A stretch of DNA of 64,000 bases. It comes from Steinernema hermaphroditum (Eukaryota > Nematoda > Chromadorea > Rhabditida > Steinernematidae). The position numbers and the translations under genes are program-made. The notes beneath the pieces were generated by a model that had not been told where the DNA came from, did no database searches, and was given only the letters and a program-made list of their open reading frames with translations. Location: positions 13,888,001 through 13,952,000 of the forward strand of contig CM059622.1 of the NCBI GenBank assembly GCA_030435675.1, written 5' to 3'. Shown here piece after piece: positions 1 to 11,467 of the stretch. Position 1 is the stretch's first letter; each line of letters begins with the position of its first letter.

Positions 1-217
1 GACGGTCGGCCTCATCTCAGACCTTCCCAGGAGAGCTGAAGGCAACGGGTGCCTGTGGGATGCTCCTAAGATCCGCTTTCGACCGAACAACCGATCGCCT
101 CGGCCGCGCGCTTTTATTGAACACCTCAAAGGGCGACGGTTCCGCTGCACCGGCGCCATCTCTCGTTGTCTGCCACTCTCCGCTCTTTCCCTCGTCCACT
201 CACTGGACTGTTTTTAG

Positions 218-2093
218 CGCTCAGAAGGAGTGATTTTACTTTGTGGAATATCTTCACGAATTTCGACTACGATGAACTCAAACAGATGCTGGAGAACGAC
301 AAGAACTTTCGTATTCCGCCTCGAGTAAGTAAATCACCCTGTTATATCAAACATCGTTGTTTTCAGTACAAAATGCCCGAGATGATCTCGGAAGCAATTT
401 TGAAGGCCAGCGGTTCGAACTATGAATTCTACGCTCTCTACTTGGGCAAGCTGGATCAATTGGCAAGCATGATGAGCCTCGAATGGGAGAGCAAGATCAA
501 TAAATTCGCTAACAACTTGGGCCAGATCATGCAAGTTGATAAAGAGCTTGTGAATCGAATGGTTTATGAAGCAGTTCGAATGAAGGTACGTGCCTAATTC
601 AAGCGAAAGTCCCCCGTATCCCTAATGTTTCAGATCGATAAGTTCAACAAATGCATCCACCGCATGCCACCAGTTCTGGACGCTGTCGCCATCGAGAACA
701 ACGCCTCGGCCATCGCGAAAGCAGGAACGATTGACCACTGTCCTCCGCTTCAAGTGTACATCACTTCGGTAACTCACATTCCTGTGATAAGTATTCCATA
801 TTTCTCTTCAGATCGTGTCCTTCTTTATCAACATGAGCGACTGGGACGGAGTGCTCAAGAAGATCTGTCAAGTGCGCTTCAAAGCACCTATCCTCGACAT
901 GGCCAGAGTGCTGGCGAAGAACTTATCTGCTCGTTTCACCATGAACACTTCGGCTGCACAATTGGCGACACTCTCAGAAGAATGGTGGAAGTTCATGATG
1001 CCGACGTTTGAGAACAAGCGCAATGAGAAACCATCGATCGGATTCAGGCAGATGGAGAGCCTCCTCGATGCCATTAAGGTTTCCCATGGCGCTTTTTACA
1101 CCTTCACAATAAGACCGATAATTTTAGGAGCCTCGAGCGATCAGCTTCCTGGTGAACTACCTCGGCAAACTGTTTAATCATACGATAATGACGCAGCAGC
1201 GAACCGACTCCTCCGGTCAACCTGTAGGAGGACTACACAGATTGTTCCTGGAAAAAGAGGACATGCTTCCCTTCAATCCGTAAGTTTTGATTTTGAGATT
1301 GCCGATGTAAGTACTTTGTCTTGTAGAACTGGCAATCTAAACATGAGATACGTGGACGATGCTCTTCACTGCGTCCTAAAGAACGCCATGCTGGTGAACC
1401 CCACGAACGCGTTTTGGCTGAGGACGTACGGCGACTTTCAGTTCGCAAAATCGTGCTACCGCGATGCGATGGTCCTCTACCTAGAGTCGCTGATTTCTTG
1501 TGGAGACCCTCTGTTCACGGCCTTCCCAGAGAACGTCGTCGACGACGCCATGTGGATGAAGATGGTGAAGTGTTGTGAGCATTTCCGGTACCCTACGCTC
1601 GCCGCGATGATCGTGCAGATGATGGCCGACCCCTCAGCACAATATCCCTACGCCTACAAGATCATTAGAGAAACGCAGCCCTGCCACGATGCCGGAAGTG
1701 CCTACTTTCCGTTGATCGCCGATCCAATACTAGGAGAGTACCTGACAGGTAAGACTGCAGAGGACAGGGGTAGTGAATAAAGTGGGTGAAGATGATACGG
1801 GGCCAAAAAGATAGGTTGCACGACGGAAAAAAGAAAAATGCACGACGGAGAAGTATCAAAACAAGATCAAGCAGTAAACCCTCCTAAAACATCCTCCCTT
1901 TTCAGAAGCCTACCACTCGATGGGTCAGAAGATGAACTGCGAGTTAATGGCGAAAGTGATATGCGAACAAGCTCTCAACCAGAACAACCACATGCTGATC
2001 AGTCGCGGTGAAATGACGCGCCGCAAATCGCGATTCATTCGGGTCCTTTTTTCGCATTTTTTCGACGTTCACGATCTGTACACTGTCTCTTAA
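218..2093 (+). CDS. Probable Integrator complex subunit 8, 3' part of gene
   Basis: Seven exons join in frame: about 218-324, 367-585, 634-768, 812-1078, 1128-1279, 1327-1748 and 1906-2093. All introns have GT...AG ends. The protein is helical and TPR-like. The late segment, with a WMKMVKCC stretch followed by a paired-helix region and a final basic RRKSRF motif, matches the pattern I know from the C-terminus of INTS8. INTS8 is part of the nuclear Integrator complex, which cleaves snRNA and paused nascent transcripts. There is no start codon in the first exon, and a TTTTTAG acceptor precedes it, so the 5' end lies further left or outside the window. An AATAAAATAAAA polyadenylation signal lies near 2129. 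The gene structure is certain; the family name is moderately certain because the alignment is from memory. Confidence 0.55.
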
Positions 2094-2179
2094 AGTGTTT
2101 CTGGGGTTTGTTGTTGTTGTTGTTGTAAATAAAATAAAAGAGTGGGTGCAATGAGAGGGGAATATGATTCGTGAAAGCT

Positions 2180-2241
2180 GATTCGGAGGGACAGGTCTAA
2201 TTCATGACCATGGCAATGAATTATACCTGTCCGATTCGGAG
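2180..2241. repeat. 44-bp foldback insertion flanked by a 9-bp direct repeat
   Basis: Arms 2189-2205 and 2216-2232 are inverted complements (16 of 17 bases) separated by a 10-base loop. GATTCGGAG occurs immediately outside on both sides (2180-2188 and 2233-2241), as a target-site duplication would. Confidence 0.7.
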
Positions 2242-2267
2242 CCGTGGCAACAGAATCCTCTGGGGAT

Positions 2268-2627
2268 ATGGAAGTCGACGACGGTTCCCCGATGAGAGCT
2301 TCGAATTCGTCGTCTGATGTTCACTTCGAAGACCAGGTTTCTCTAATCAAGAAGAAGGAAATACATAGGACTAGAAGCAGGGCGATGACGTGCGTGGGTT
2401 ATAGCAAGCGCCGACGCCGATCTGTAGGATAGAACCAGCATGCGGATGTCCTTCGTTCGACATTTGCTTGCAAAGAAGGTACTCTCCCGTTTTCTCCTCC
2501 TCATACAAATTGATATGGCGGTGAACATGAAGTGCTGACTTTGAGGGGTCGGTTGCATTGCTTCGTTTGACAAGACTTACGCGCTTAGAACGCCTTTAGC
2601 GTGGATCGGATGAAGTCTTGTTCCTGA
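2268..2627 (+). CDS. Possible small three-exon gene, about 52 residues
   Basis: Exons 2268-2336, 2428-2478 and 2589-2627 join in frame with GT...AG introns. They encode an acidic, serine-rich start ending in FEDQ, then a basic second part. The first exon faintly recalls the N-terminus of prefoldin subunit 4, but the following exons do not continue that family. The gene is tiny and could be chance. The foldback insertion lies just upstream, where a promoter would be. Confidence 0.25.
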
Positions 2628-2988
2628 TGACTATTTGAGTTCAAATGTGCCCAGCGGTTTACAGCTGGGCATGCTTCTCATGCGATGAAGTCACTATGGG
2701 AGCAGAGTTGTCAATGGCGCAGTTTCCGACGGAATGCCTCAGCGAATGGAATTTCCGGAAGATTGTCTGAGTCCCACCGCGATTCCTTTAATTTCAAATT
2801 CTCCGTTCGATTGGGTCGCGTCACTCTTTCCCCTTTTCATTTCCCACGTTGTTGGGACTCAAATTCCCGCGCATCTCGAATCCGTGCATCTCGAATTTGG
2901 TGCGATGTATTGTCGAATATTTGTAACGGCTATCGCGCGCTATTGTGTTTCTGGTCTAATCTAGTGTATCTTACAGTGCTCTGCCGCC

Positions 2989-3417
2989 ATGCAAGGATTG
3001 ACGGCTAACCGCCGTAACGGTCATAATCGCGGCAGCGATCGTAACTTCCGCCCACACCCCCCTGCCGGTGTGCCTCGCAACCCATCTCTGTACAAGACAA
3101 CCATGTGCGATTTCTGGATTTCCGGCCAGCCTTGCCGTTTCGCAGAACGCTGCTGGTACGCTCATGGTCCGCAAGATCTCCGCCCGAAAATGAACGTACC
3201 CCGTGAAGACGCTTCTCCAACTTTTCCGAAAGTTAATTTGTCTCGTGAAGACCCTGCTCCAGCTTTTCCCAAAGTGAATCTGCCTCGTGAAGACTCCGCT
3301 CCAGCTTTTCCAAAAGTGAATCTGCCTCGTGGCACTGAAAACCTCTTCGACGACACCGAAATTTGGAACAGTTTTGCTCTGGACGGCATGTACGTTGGCA
3401 ACCTCGTTATGTTGTAG
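2989..3417 (+). CDS. CCCH zinc-finger protein, single finger plus repeats
   Basis: Single-exon ORF of 142 residues with an ATG start. Residues 35-60 contain YKTTMCDFWISGQPC followed by CWYAH, giving C-x8-C-x5-C-x3-H, the TIS11/Nup475 CCCH finger spacing. That finger binds single-stranded AU-rich RNA in the nematode PIE-1/POS-1/MEX family and in tristetraprolin. The lead-in YKTxMC is also typical of the family. Those proteins normally carry two fingers; here only one is present, so this is either a short divergent member or an exon of a longer gene. Three 14-residue repeats follow (core PREDxAPAFPKVNL), then an acidic end. An RNA-binding role is inferred from the finger alone. Confidence 0.75.
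   Translation: MQGLTANRRNGHNRGSDRNFRPHPPAGVPRNPSLYKTTMCDFWISGQPCRFAERCWYAHGPQDLRPKMNVPREDASPTFPKVNLSREDPAPAFPKVNLPREDSAPAFPKVNLPRGTENLFDDTEIWNSFALDGMYVGNLVML
3199..3324 (+). repeat. Three tandem 42-bp coding repeats
   Basis: Three in-frame 42-bp units encode PREDASPTFPKVNL, SREDPAPAFPKVNL and PREDSAPAFPKVNL. A fourth unit begins (PRG) and stops. Confidence 0.85.
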
Positions 3418-3601
3418 GTAGATTGTTATTATTTGTATTTCTTGCATAAATTGTTTTTATGAGTGGATGGGTAGTACGGTGGTTGAAGTGAGGTGCTCGG
3501 AGCACCGATGCTCATATTCGAAATTGATTGACGTTATGCACGTGACAGTTGCTGAGGGCAATACTGAAAAAACATGTGCATGTTTATTGTGGTGTGTGGC
3601 A

Positions 3602-5541
3602 CTAATAGTCCTTCAACGTTTTCGAGATTTCCCGAGTGTCGAGGTTCAGTTGGGATACATTTTGGCTTACACTAACTCCACCCGCATTCGCGTCCGCACC
3701 AGGTTTCGCGTTCTTCGCTTTGTTGTCCTTTTTCTTTGCCCCCTCGTTCTCGTCCGAACCGTGGTTCTTTAATTTCTTCGACTTATTATGATCCTTCGAT
3801 TCTTTCCTTGACGCTTTTCGAGTTTTTGAAGATTTTTTTGAAGTCTTATCCCTCGACTTACAGGTTGACGTGCCGTTGTCCGCCTCGGTACCATCCGCTG
3901 AACAAGCTGAAAAAAAAATTAATTCGGTCAATACATAAGCGACGGGTCACTAACTCTGTGTCTTCGCTTCTTTCGAGCGATCAGATTTATCGCTTTTGGC
4001 ATTCACTGTCGGAAGTTCTCCGCCCATCACCTCTTTCAGTAGCGATTTGTCGATCGTTATGGCACTGTCACCTCGGTTCTTGATTCTCGCCTTTGCGCTA
4101 GGGATGACTCGTAGACACAAGTAGGCGGAGGTGATAATACAGACATTGGTCATGATGAAAGCAACAACGAAAGCCGAAATGAAGGCTTCAAGACTCTCTA
4201 GACTATGGCTAAATACCAATATATTATAAGATCACATGTTTAACAGCCTACCATGGACTCTCCATTAGCCGAATCGATTCCGTTGTTCGCACACCGTTGG
4301 GAGATGCTACCGTTTTGTTTTCATAATAATGGTGGTTTGCGAAGAAGAAGTATGGGACTATGTGACCCGTGTGAGGGCGTTCGTATATGAGACGACCATG
4401 TCCATCATCAGAACATATGGGATACCCCCCTTTCAAGAAGCTGTCCTGATGAAAGTACCAATACCTCACGTACTTTGTGAAGGGATTCCTGAAAGAATAG
4501 TTTAATCGCAGAAATTCATCATCACTTACTTAGTAGTAAAAATGAATTCATCATCTTCAGCCTGATAAAGTTCGTATCGTTCTGGACTGTACCTAGTCGC
4601 ATTCATTTTAAACACGCGTCGGTCTCTTCTGACTGTGTCGATGATTTTCTGAAAGAGAAGACCATTGTATTATGCATATGTTTGAACGCTTTGGCTTCTG
4701 CGAGAACCAATACGATTCAACTTACCAGTGGTTCACAGTTGCCAGCATTGACGCCAGGCACCTTACTTTCCTGTTTGGTCAGAGGACTGAGGGCCACATG
4801 ACCGAAGTAAATCGTTCTGTCATTAACGTGCCGGGACTTGTAGCAGAGCTTGTCAAATGCTATTTTATCCGTGTGAAGTGCTTTTACGCTCCAGTGTTGG
4901 CCCTTCTCAGTCCTAAAGTTATTGGCTTTGACGTCCAACAAATCATTTGAAACAAAACGTACATGTGGATTTTGTTGACGTCAAAAACGGTATACAAAAT
5001 TTTAGATGAAGTGGGACCATCGTGGGTTTCCAGGAGCACGATGTGCTTGTCGTCGAGGCGGTGCACGGAACGCTGCGTGATGTCATATGACTTCCCACCT
5101 ATATCGATCTTCCTAGTGCGGCATTTTTCCACGTCCTCGTCTTTTTTCAAATCCGATTCCCTCGTGCTCACCATACTGCACGTCACATAGAGCGTCCTCA
5201 GATCAAAATCTGTTTTACTATCCAATATCGTCATATTCGGCTTGAAATGGAACCATTTGATCAGCTTGCTAGTATCTGGAACGAACGCATAATAAACATG
5301 AAAGGCAGTATGGAATGTGGAGACACTCACCGTAGTCAGTTTGGCTACACGGATCGTGGATACTGTGGATTGCGGTGTTGCTGGCTTCGCTGAACACGAA
5401 CAACATGGCAACGAGCGCTGCGACTCCGACAAAACGTGGAGCGACCATTCCGGAAACACGCTTTACTCCGCAAATGAACGCCGACTGGAGGAGGGAGGCG
5501 TCCGACCGTTCGCTGATCTGCGACTGGCGACGACTGCGCAA
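3602..5541 (-). CDS. Type I membrane protein with lysine-rich cytoplasmic tail, unknown family
   Basis: Minus-strand gene with about seven exons. The start at 5541 leads to a basic segment and a hydrophobic stretch (VGVAALVAMLFVFSEAS), read as a signal peptide or anchor. Following exons (about 5275-4968, then about 4920-4725, 4650-4530, 4492-4250, 4209-3955 and 3910-3602) encode an extracellular region with several cysteines and N-glycosylation sites. It is followed by one membrane segment (AFISAFVVAFIMTNVCIITS) and a tail very rich in Lys, Ser and Asp. Splice sites such as GTGAGTG near 5332 and GTAAGTTG near 4725 support the joins. I do not recognise the family. The layout suggests a cell-surface protein whose basic tail binds acidic partners or lipids, but this is inference. 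Confidence 0.6.
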
Positions 5542-5559
5542 CGGTCCAACCGGTGTACA

Positions 5560-6590
5560 ACGGATTCAGACGGTCGAGTACCGTGCAGGCCGCTTTTATG
5601 CATTCGTTGCACACATTTTAGACGTCTACGGTCTAGACAATAAAGATTCTGCAGAAAGCATATAAATTTGCGCATCGGGTCATTTTGAATCGGTCGATGA
5701 TGACCGCTTACAGTAACCTGTGCGATGTGTGTGGTCATTCCGCTATGCGATTATTGCATGCAGACTCCCGCTGGCAATTTCACGACCAAAGTCGACTGGT
5801 TCAAAAAGAGTGAACGTGTAAAGCATCGAATTTGCTTTGCAGAATGGCTAGCGTCATTAGTATCGCCTCCAAATCTTTAGACAGAACCAGCAGTTCCCAT
5901 TTAAAACAGCCAAAAGCGCATCTCTGTCTCCGGAATCTAAGTATTGTGACGGCGAAGAGTCCGGCAATGACAGTACCGCTAAAGCGTGCTTTCCTAAGTC
6001 CCTAAGATTCAGTTCTGTAACGGTGTGAAGACTACGGTGGTTAGCACGAAAGTGACACTTGTTTTTACATTGGCCTCTTTTTCAAAAGGAGATGCTGAAG
6101 TGGCCTTCCTTCTGACCCTTTACGTTCCATCCGAGGCGCTTCAAATGATAAGAGCTAAAAGGGACAAAAAAGTTATCAGTTAGTTCAGCTACAAAGACAC
6201 AAAGCAGAACCAAACCAGTAAAAACAAAAGACTCTAAAAACCCAGCTCTTTGTCTTATTGACACCGCTATCATCGCTACAAAGGTCGTCCATGAAAAAAG
6301 CAGCCGGGTTGCTGAGACCATTACCAACAGAGAACATCTTTAAGATTATTTGCCACTAGAGTCCCCGGTAACATATCCCACGGAACAACAGAAGATCAGC
6401 TGAGATCTATAAGTGTACTTTAGTTTAAGTGTACTTTCTTTATTGTTCTCATTTGTTCGTATAATTCCACCATTGAAACAAAACTTAAAGATCAGGAGCA
6501 GTCCAATACTTTACGCAGTTGGCACTGTTTTTCGTGGTCGGGAAGAACGGACACGCCTGAAATGGGTAGCCTCATATATACCCTTTCTTA
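5560..6590. other. Intergenic, no supported gene
   Basis: A minus-strand frame at 6082-6327 encodes 81 mostly hydrophobic residues, but nothing else supports it as a gene. Otherwise I see only promoter-like AT-rich sequence between the membrane-protein gene and the 3' end of the lipase gene. Confidence 0.4.
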
Positions 6591-6595
6591 TCCAT

Positions 6596-8328
6596 TCATA
6601 CGTTGCTGGCGTCGGGACATCTCAACGGGACATCGTAGTTGGTCAGGTTGACTTGTCGCTGCTTCACCCCCACAGGCTGAACGATCGTATTCCACAGCTC
6701 CTTGGCGACGGCGGCATGGCCGAACTGCGAGAAGTGGAAGCAGTCGGGAGCGAAGAAGGAGAGATCCACTTTGCCATCGGGCTAAACGACTCTCTTCACG
6801 CTGGCACTGATTGCGGGTCCTACCAGGAGTGGGGGCTGGACGATCTTCTCAAAGAAGGGCTGGATGACAAAGGTGAAATCGTCTTTGGCGTCGAACATTC
6901 CAGAATCTTGGAGTTGCTGCTCGGCTTGCTAAAAGGGGCTTTTAGAGATGCGAAGTAGTGTAATATGTACCATGTAGGCGAGAGAAACGTTGCTCATCTC
7001 TTCGTTTGTGAATTGTTGGTCGATCTCACACTCACATTCGAACCTGAATCGGGGGGATATGGACAAGTAAGGGATGTGGGACTCACAGGTGAAGGCCTTC
7101 GCAGAAGAGCTGTCCTTGGTCGACGCGGCGGAGCATTCTCATGTTGAACATTCCTGTGAGGGAGACGATGGTCCTGAAAGTGGGGATTTTTTGAAAAGCC
7201 ATTCAGAAGAGATACAGTCACAGGTTTTGTTATACCTTGTGGATCTATAGAGCATTGATGAGCGTGATGTTAACTTTAAATGTGAGGATTTTGACCGCTA
7301 CAACTACATAATATGTGAAACAAGTGAAGTTTGCAGACAGTCTGCACTTTTCTTGCACATCACCTAATCAAGGCGGTCGAATCTTCGCTACCCTCTTGAT
7401 CTAACCACGTGTTCCGAATTCCCCTCAGCTTCTGTTTGCTCTCGCTCAGCTCCCTTATCAAACACTACTCAACCACCTATCACACATCCGTTTCTTTTTT
7501 GTGGCCTTATCATATTGTCATTCGACTAAAGACTACGTTTTTGCAACGCGCTTACCTTGGGAGACCTTCCTGCAGGATCTTTACAGCCTGGGCGATGTTG
7601 TCGCCGAAGTGATAGGGCGAATGGGTTGACTCCTTGTTGTGCTTCTTGTCGTGGCAATATCCACAAATGTCGTTTCCTCCGATGAAGATGTTGACCAGTT
7701 TCCAGTCGTTCTGGACGTCGACCTTCACAAATACAGGCATAAAGAGGAAGTAGAGGCTGGCGTACCTCATGGTGACTCTTCATCTTGTCGACCAGGTCCT
7801 TGGCCTGTCGGGGAAGGTCACTGGACTGAGCTCCCGGAAAGCCTTCGTTCAACTGCGCCGATTCCCATACGTTTACGCTGCCGATCCCTGTGGAAGCGCC
7901 GAACAGATTAGGGTTGAACTTCTTGAGGATATTGGGAATGGTAATGTGCTCGTCGAGGTCCTTGTCGGCTCCGATGTGGAAGACCAACCCGCGGTACTGC
8001 AGGAGGACTTGAACCGGGTCATTGTTTTGGGCTCCAGCGCCGTTTCCGGCCTAAACCATATTGGCTTTTGCAAAAAAAGGACCTACTTACAGTGAGGGAA
8101 TCTCCCAGGGCGGCTACGACTTTAATGTCGGCATATCGCACTTGGTGGGCGCTGGTAGGGACCGTCTTGCTCTTGGCCATGATGCTGGCGGGACAGTTGA
8201 AGCCAGGGGCACCCATGTCCTTGAGGGTGGCCGGAAGGACCGCCGAAGCGATGGCCAGCAGTAGGAAAGCTAAAGAGACATAGAAAGGGCGCCAAGACGC
8301 AGTGCGAACCTTTGAGAAGTAGATGCAT
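6596..8328 (-). CDS. Phospholipase B-type GDSL lipase
   Basis: Multi-exon minus-strand gene starting at 8328. The first exon splices (…LLLK|AFLLLAIAS) to make a clear signal peptide. Conserved blocks follow in the order known for the phospholipase B1-like SGNH/GDSL family: VVAALGDSLT (nucleophile Ser), NIFIGGNDICGYC (block III Asn), a CECEID segment, and PDCFHFSQFGH near the end (catalytic Asp and His). The enzyme is therefore expected to be secreted and to hydrolyse phospholipid acyl esters. An in-frame TAG near 6780 disappears when a 42-nt GTAGGA...TTTAG intron is removed, joining PPLL to PDGKVDL as in the family. All three active-site residues are present, so I expect a working enzyme. Family confidence is high; individual exon limits are approximate. 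Confidence 0.82.
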
Positions 8329-9327
8329 CTTGTAGAGCCGCCAGACTGTCATGATAATCTTACGACTGTCCAGTTTTATGTCCCGCGAGGCTGTTGTAGT
8401 CGCGCCATGTGCTGATAAGGGACGAGGCTTTTGATTTCTGAACACCTGTCGCTGCAGCTCCGCAGGTGGGAACGGAACTCAGATATGGGCTTCTGGCGTC
8501 ATCGGGCGGCAGGCGAGATAGGAAGTGACAAACCACGATGTGGTGGGATATAACGATGCAAATGGAAAGCTTTAAGGATTGATGTTTTGAGAGAAGTCGT
8601 TTGCTCTGGAAGATATCGGGCTCTGTTTGCCAAGTAAGTTTACACTTGGAAAACTGTGTGTAATGGTCATGTGGCGCTCATGTTGGTGTGCTGAGTGATC
8701 CTTGATAATGTTGAATGTGATAGGTGACAACTGGGTGGCATTCGCTTTGCAAGATCATTGACTCAACCCATTTCTGAGAGAGAGATTGCCTGTTGCTTGA
8801 CAAATCCACAGAGTTTTAGCTGGAAGGTGGCTTGATTGGTGGCTGGCACTTTGCGTGGTTCCTGTTCTTCTGGGGTGCGTTTCGACACATCACCATCAGA
8901 GATCGGCACTTCCTTGCTACAACACCTGACCTAAAACTATGCCCATAGTAAACATCCGAGTGCACTATGACGCCAGGGTGTTAACCATTTGGCGAGCTTG
9001 TGTGTTTTCGACTAGTCAATTAATGCACAGATTCACTTCCGCAGCGAGACACGACATAAACAAACAATATTCGACCAATTTGGGGAACTTGTTGGAATGC
9101 GGGGACTTTGACCTGTCGACCAAAAGAGCGAAAAATGCTCCGCGCCTTGCAGCCGCATATCGTAACCAGCATGGTAGACTTCACTGTTACGTCTCGCAGA
9201 CATGATCTGTCTCCGATCAGATGCTCAACAGTGCCTTCCACACAATTGGATTCATTTTTAACATTTTCAAGTTCCGGATCGGTCGAAACGATTTGGGCTC
9301 TTGAGCTTTTACATTCGCCCTTTCGAG
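8329..9327. other. Intergenic between lipase and protease genes
   Basis: No frame with splice support on either strand. The region holds the divergent promoters of the lipase (-) and the first protease (+). Confidence 0.5.
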
Positions 9328-10475
9328 ATGCTTACCAACCAACTGACCGTACTTCTGTTGTTCGTCGTCATCTCAGCAGAGTCTTCAAGAGAATTCTTGT
9401 CAATAGCTCACGCTGGACACTCACCTTGGCTGTCGAACTTGACCAGGCGGGAACTAATTAACGTAAAGAGGATATGTGGAAGGGAGAGTCGGAAACGTAA
9501 GATTAACTTTTCCTCTAATCTCTACAGGTTATGTTCATTTAGATGAACCGATCTTCAAGATCTCCGGCGGTGACAAAGCTGCGAAAGGTCAGTTCCCATG
9601 GGCTGTTGGTCTTGCTTACAGAAAAGGGTAAGCTATTTCGGTTGACTGTGGCCTCAGATGATTGTGGATGTTTCTCAGAGAGGCGTTCTGTGGAGCGACG
9701 ATCATCAGCCAGAAGCACATCATCTCCGCCGCCCACTGCTTCTTCTCTTACGTGAAAGGATCTCTCCCATGCATGTACGTGCTGTTGCGGTATCCATAGG
9801 CTCATCACTCATTTTCAGGGGAATTGCCACGCAGGACCCTTTCAGCATCGAAGTCCACTACGGCGGGACGTGTACGAGAAGGGGAACGCATTGCTCGAAG
9901 GCCAACACGAAGATCGCGAGGATAAGAAAAGTGCGCTACGCGAGAGCCTTTCACGAGTTCAACTGCAAGGGTGGCAGCGATATCGCCATTGCCGAGATCG
10001 AGGGAAGTTTCCAGTTCGACGACCTCGTGAAGCCGATCTGTCTTCCGCCCATAGCAGAGGCGAAGGAGTTCAACAGCACAGCCTATTCGACATTTACTGA
10101 TTACGGCTTCGGTTTGTTAGACGAGAAGGGTTAGTTGCGAGTGGAACTACAGTAATCTCTCTCGCCAATGTTGCAGATTCACATACGGTAGCCCACCTGC
10201 GGTACATCGATTTTCCTCCATCAGCGATCGACGTTACGGACGACCGCGGCTACATCGTTGTAGTTCCCGGCAAGCGTTCAGGCCGACTGATGAACAAAGG
10301 GATATGCAAAGGTGACAGTGGATCTGGATTCCAAGCGCGTAGAATCAGCGATCAGCGCGTTTACCTCCAAGGAATGCACTCGTTTGGACCGCCTTGCGGC
10401 TCAGGACTATCATACTGGAATACGCACGTTGTACATTTCTTGAAAGAGATTTGTGAAATGACTGGAATATGCTGA
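9328..10475 (+). CDS. Secreted chymotrypsin-fold serine protease, copy 1
   Basis: Five exons: 9328-9496, 9528-9627, 9679-9774, 9819-10129 and 10177-10475. The start gives a signal peptide (LTVLLLFVVISAES). A pro-region ends before KISGGDKAAKGQFPWAVGL. The triad is in place: His in SAAHC, Asp in GGSDIAIAEI, Ser in CKGDSGSGF. The residue six before the serine, which sets S1 specificity, is Gly rather than the Asp of trypsin, so cleavage after small or hydrophobic residues is more likely. GDSG is followed by SG instead of the usual GP. A close paralogue on the same strand lies at 15412-16557. Likely role is extracellular digestion or defence; the family is certain, the substrate is not. Confidence 0.9.
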
Positions 10476-10507
10476 AAATAAAAGTGAAGTTACGCATGGC
10501 AAACCAC

Positions 10508-10516
10508 ATATATATA
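10508..10516 (+). promoter_or_regulatory. TATA-like box before single-exon gene
   Basis: ATATATATA lies about 30 bases before the start codon at 10543. Only 67 bases separate this gene from the upstream stop codon. The box suggests its own promoter rather than operon transcription. Confidence 0.35.
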
Positions 10517-10542
10517 GCGCCGTTCCAACGTATTCTTGGAAA

Positions 10543-11415
10543 ATGGACAGCGTTCCATATGACTTCTGTTCTCAGGTAGGCGATAGCCTAGAATTCCCTG
10601 GAGGTCTTGAGGAATTTGAAGGACTCTGGGGAGCTGCAGCTGGAAACCTGGCCCCTCGGACTTGCTGCACATTCTTTCTATCAAGTGCAAAGAACCCGAA
10701 CGTATGGCTATATGGATTTGTATTGAATGAAGGCGGAATCTTAACCATTGACGAGATCAAACAACGAGATCTTCGCGGCCTTCGGATCGGCACGATCAAC
10801 TTAACGTTCTTAGATCCGAAACTGTACTTATTCAAAGTGACCGCCGAGGTGCTCGTGAGCAACCTGCTCCCCTTCGCGTGTCGCTTCTTCGGATATGCTC
10901 AAGAATTCGTTTTCAGCACTTACCAGCTCCCTTCCAATCCCGCCGTGGAAAATTCGATATTCCAAACAGTTTACAGCTTTCACGAACCGAGAAACGTTGC
11001 TTTATCGTATAGCGGACAACAAAGTCAGCAATTTTTAGCTCAACTTCTGAAAAGCAGAAAACTCGAAATTCTAATGTTGCGCTACTATTGGCCCACAGAA
11101 ACTCTACATACCGTATTCACGAGATTGAAAGAAACGCAAATCAAGGTTTTCTACACCAGAGTATGCGACGCAAAGATCAACACAGCGCTGCTGACTGAAA
11201 TGCACAACTTCTGGATCAGTGGGCAGTTCGAAAGCACGAAGGTAGATCTAAGTTTCAGAGCAGGGCATTTGGAAGGAGTGGATGACATGTTTCCTGACAA
11301 GAAGGAATATGGAGTGGATAAGCAATGGAACGTCGAGCACATACTTTATGGAACGTTCGAACTTACTGTAATGGGAAACTACTCACTTGAAGTTAAAATT
11401 AATCCCGCAACATGA
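10543..11415 (+). CDS. Single-exon nematode family protein (MDSVPYxFC type)
   Basis: An uninterrupted 290-residue frame in a region where every other gene is split. The opening MDSVPYDFCSQV is a hallmark I associate with a large, poorly characterised nematode-only family whose members resemble F-box-associated proteins. The rest is an alternation of hydrophobic strands and helices with no catalytic motif I recognise and no signal peptide. It sits 67 bases after the first protease gene on the same strand. The lack of introns would fit a retrocopy or a lineage-specific expansion. Function is unknown. Confidence 0.7.
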   Translation: MDSVPYDFCSQVGDSLEFPGGLEEFEGLWGAAAGNLAPRTCCTFFLSSAKNPNVWLYGFVLNEGGILTIDEIKQRDLRGLRIGTINLTFLDPKLYLFKVTAEVLVSNLLPFACRFFGYAQEFVFSTYQLPSNPAVENSIFQTVYSFHEPRNVALSYSGQQSQQFLAQLLKSRKLEILMLRYYWPTETLHTVFTRLKETQIKVFYTRVCDAKINTALLTEMHNFWISGQFESTKVDLSFRAGHLEGVDDMFPDKKEYGVDKQWNVEHILYGTFELTVMGNYSLEVKINPAT

Positions 11416-11467
11416 ATTATTCTTAACATACATTAAAGATAAGCTAACAATAAAAAATAACTTTCAA

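Noticed and set aside
6740..6830. Premature TAG in the phospholipase B gene
   Set aside because: It is the 3' end of a 42-nt GTAGGA...TTTAG intron; removing it joins conserved blocks in frame.
6413..6958. 181-residue plus-strand frame
   Set aside because: Antisense to the last exons of the lipase gene.
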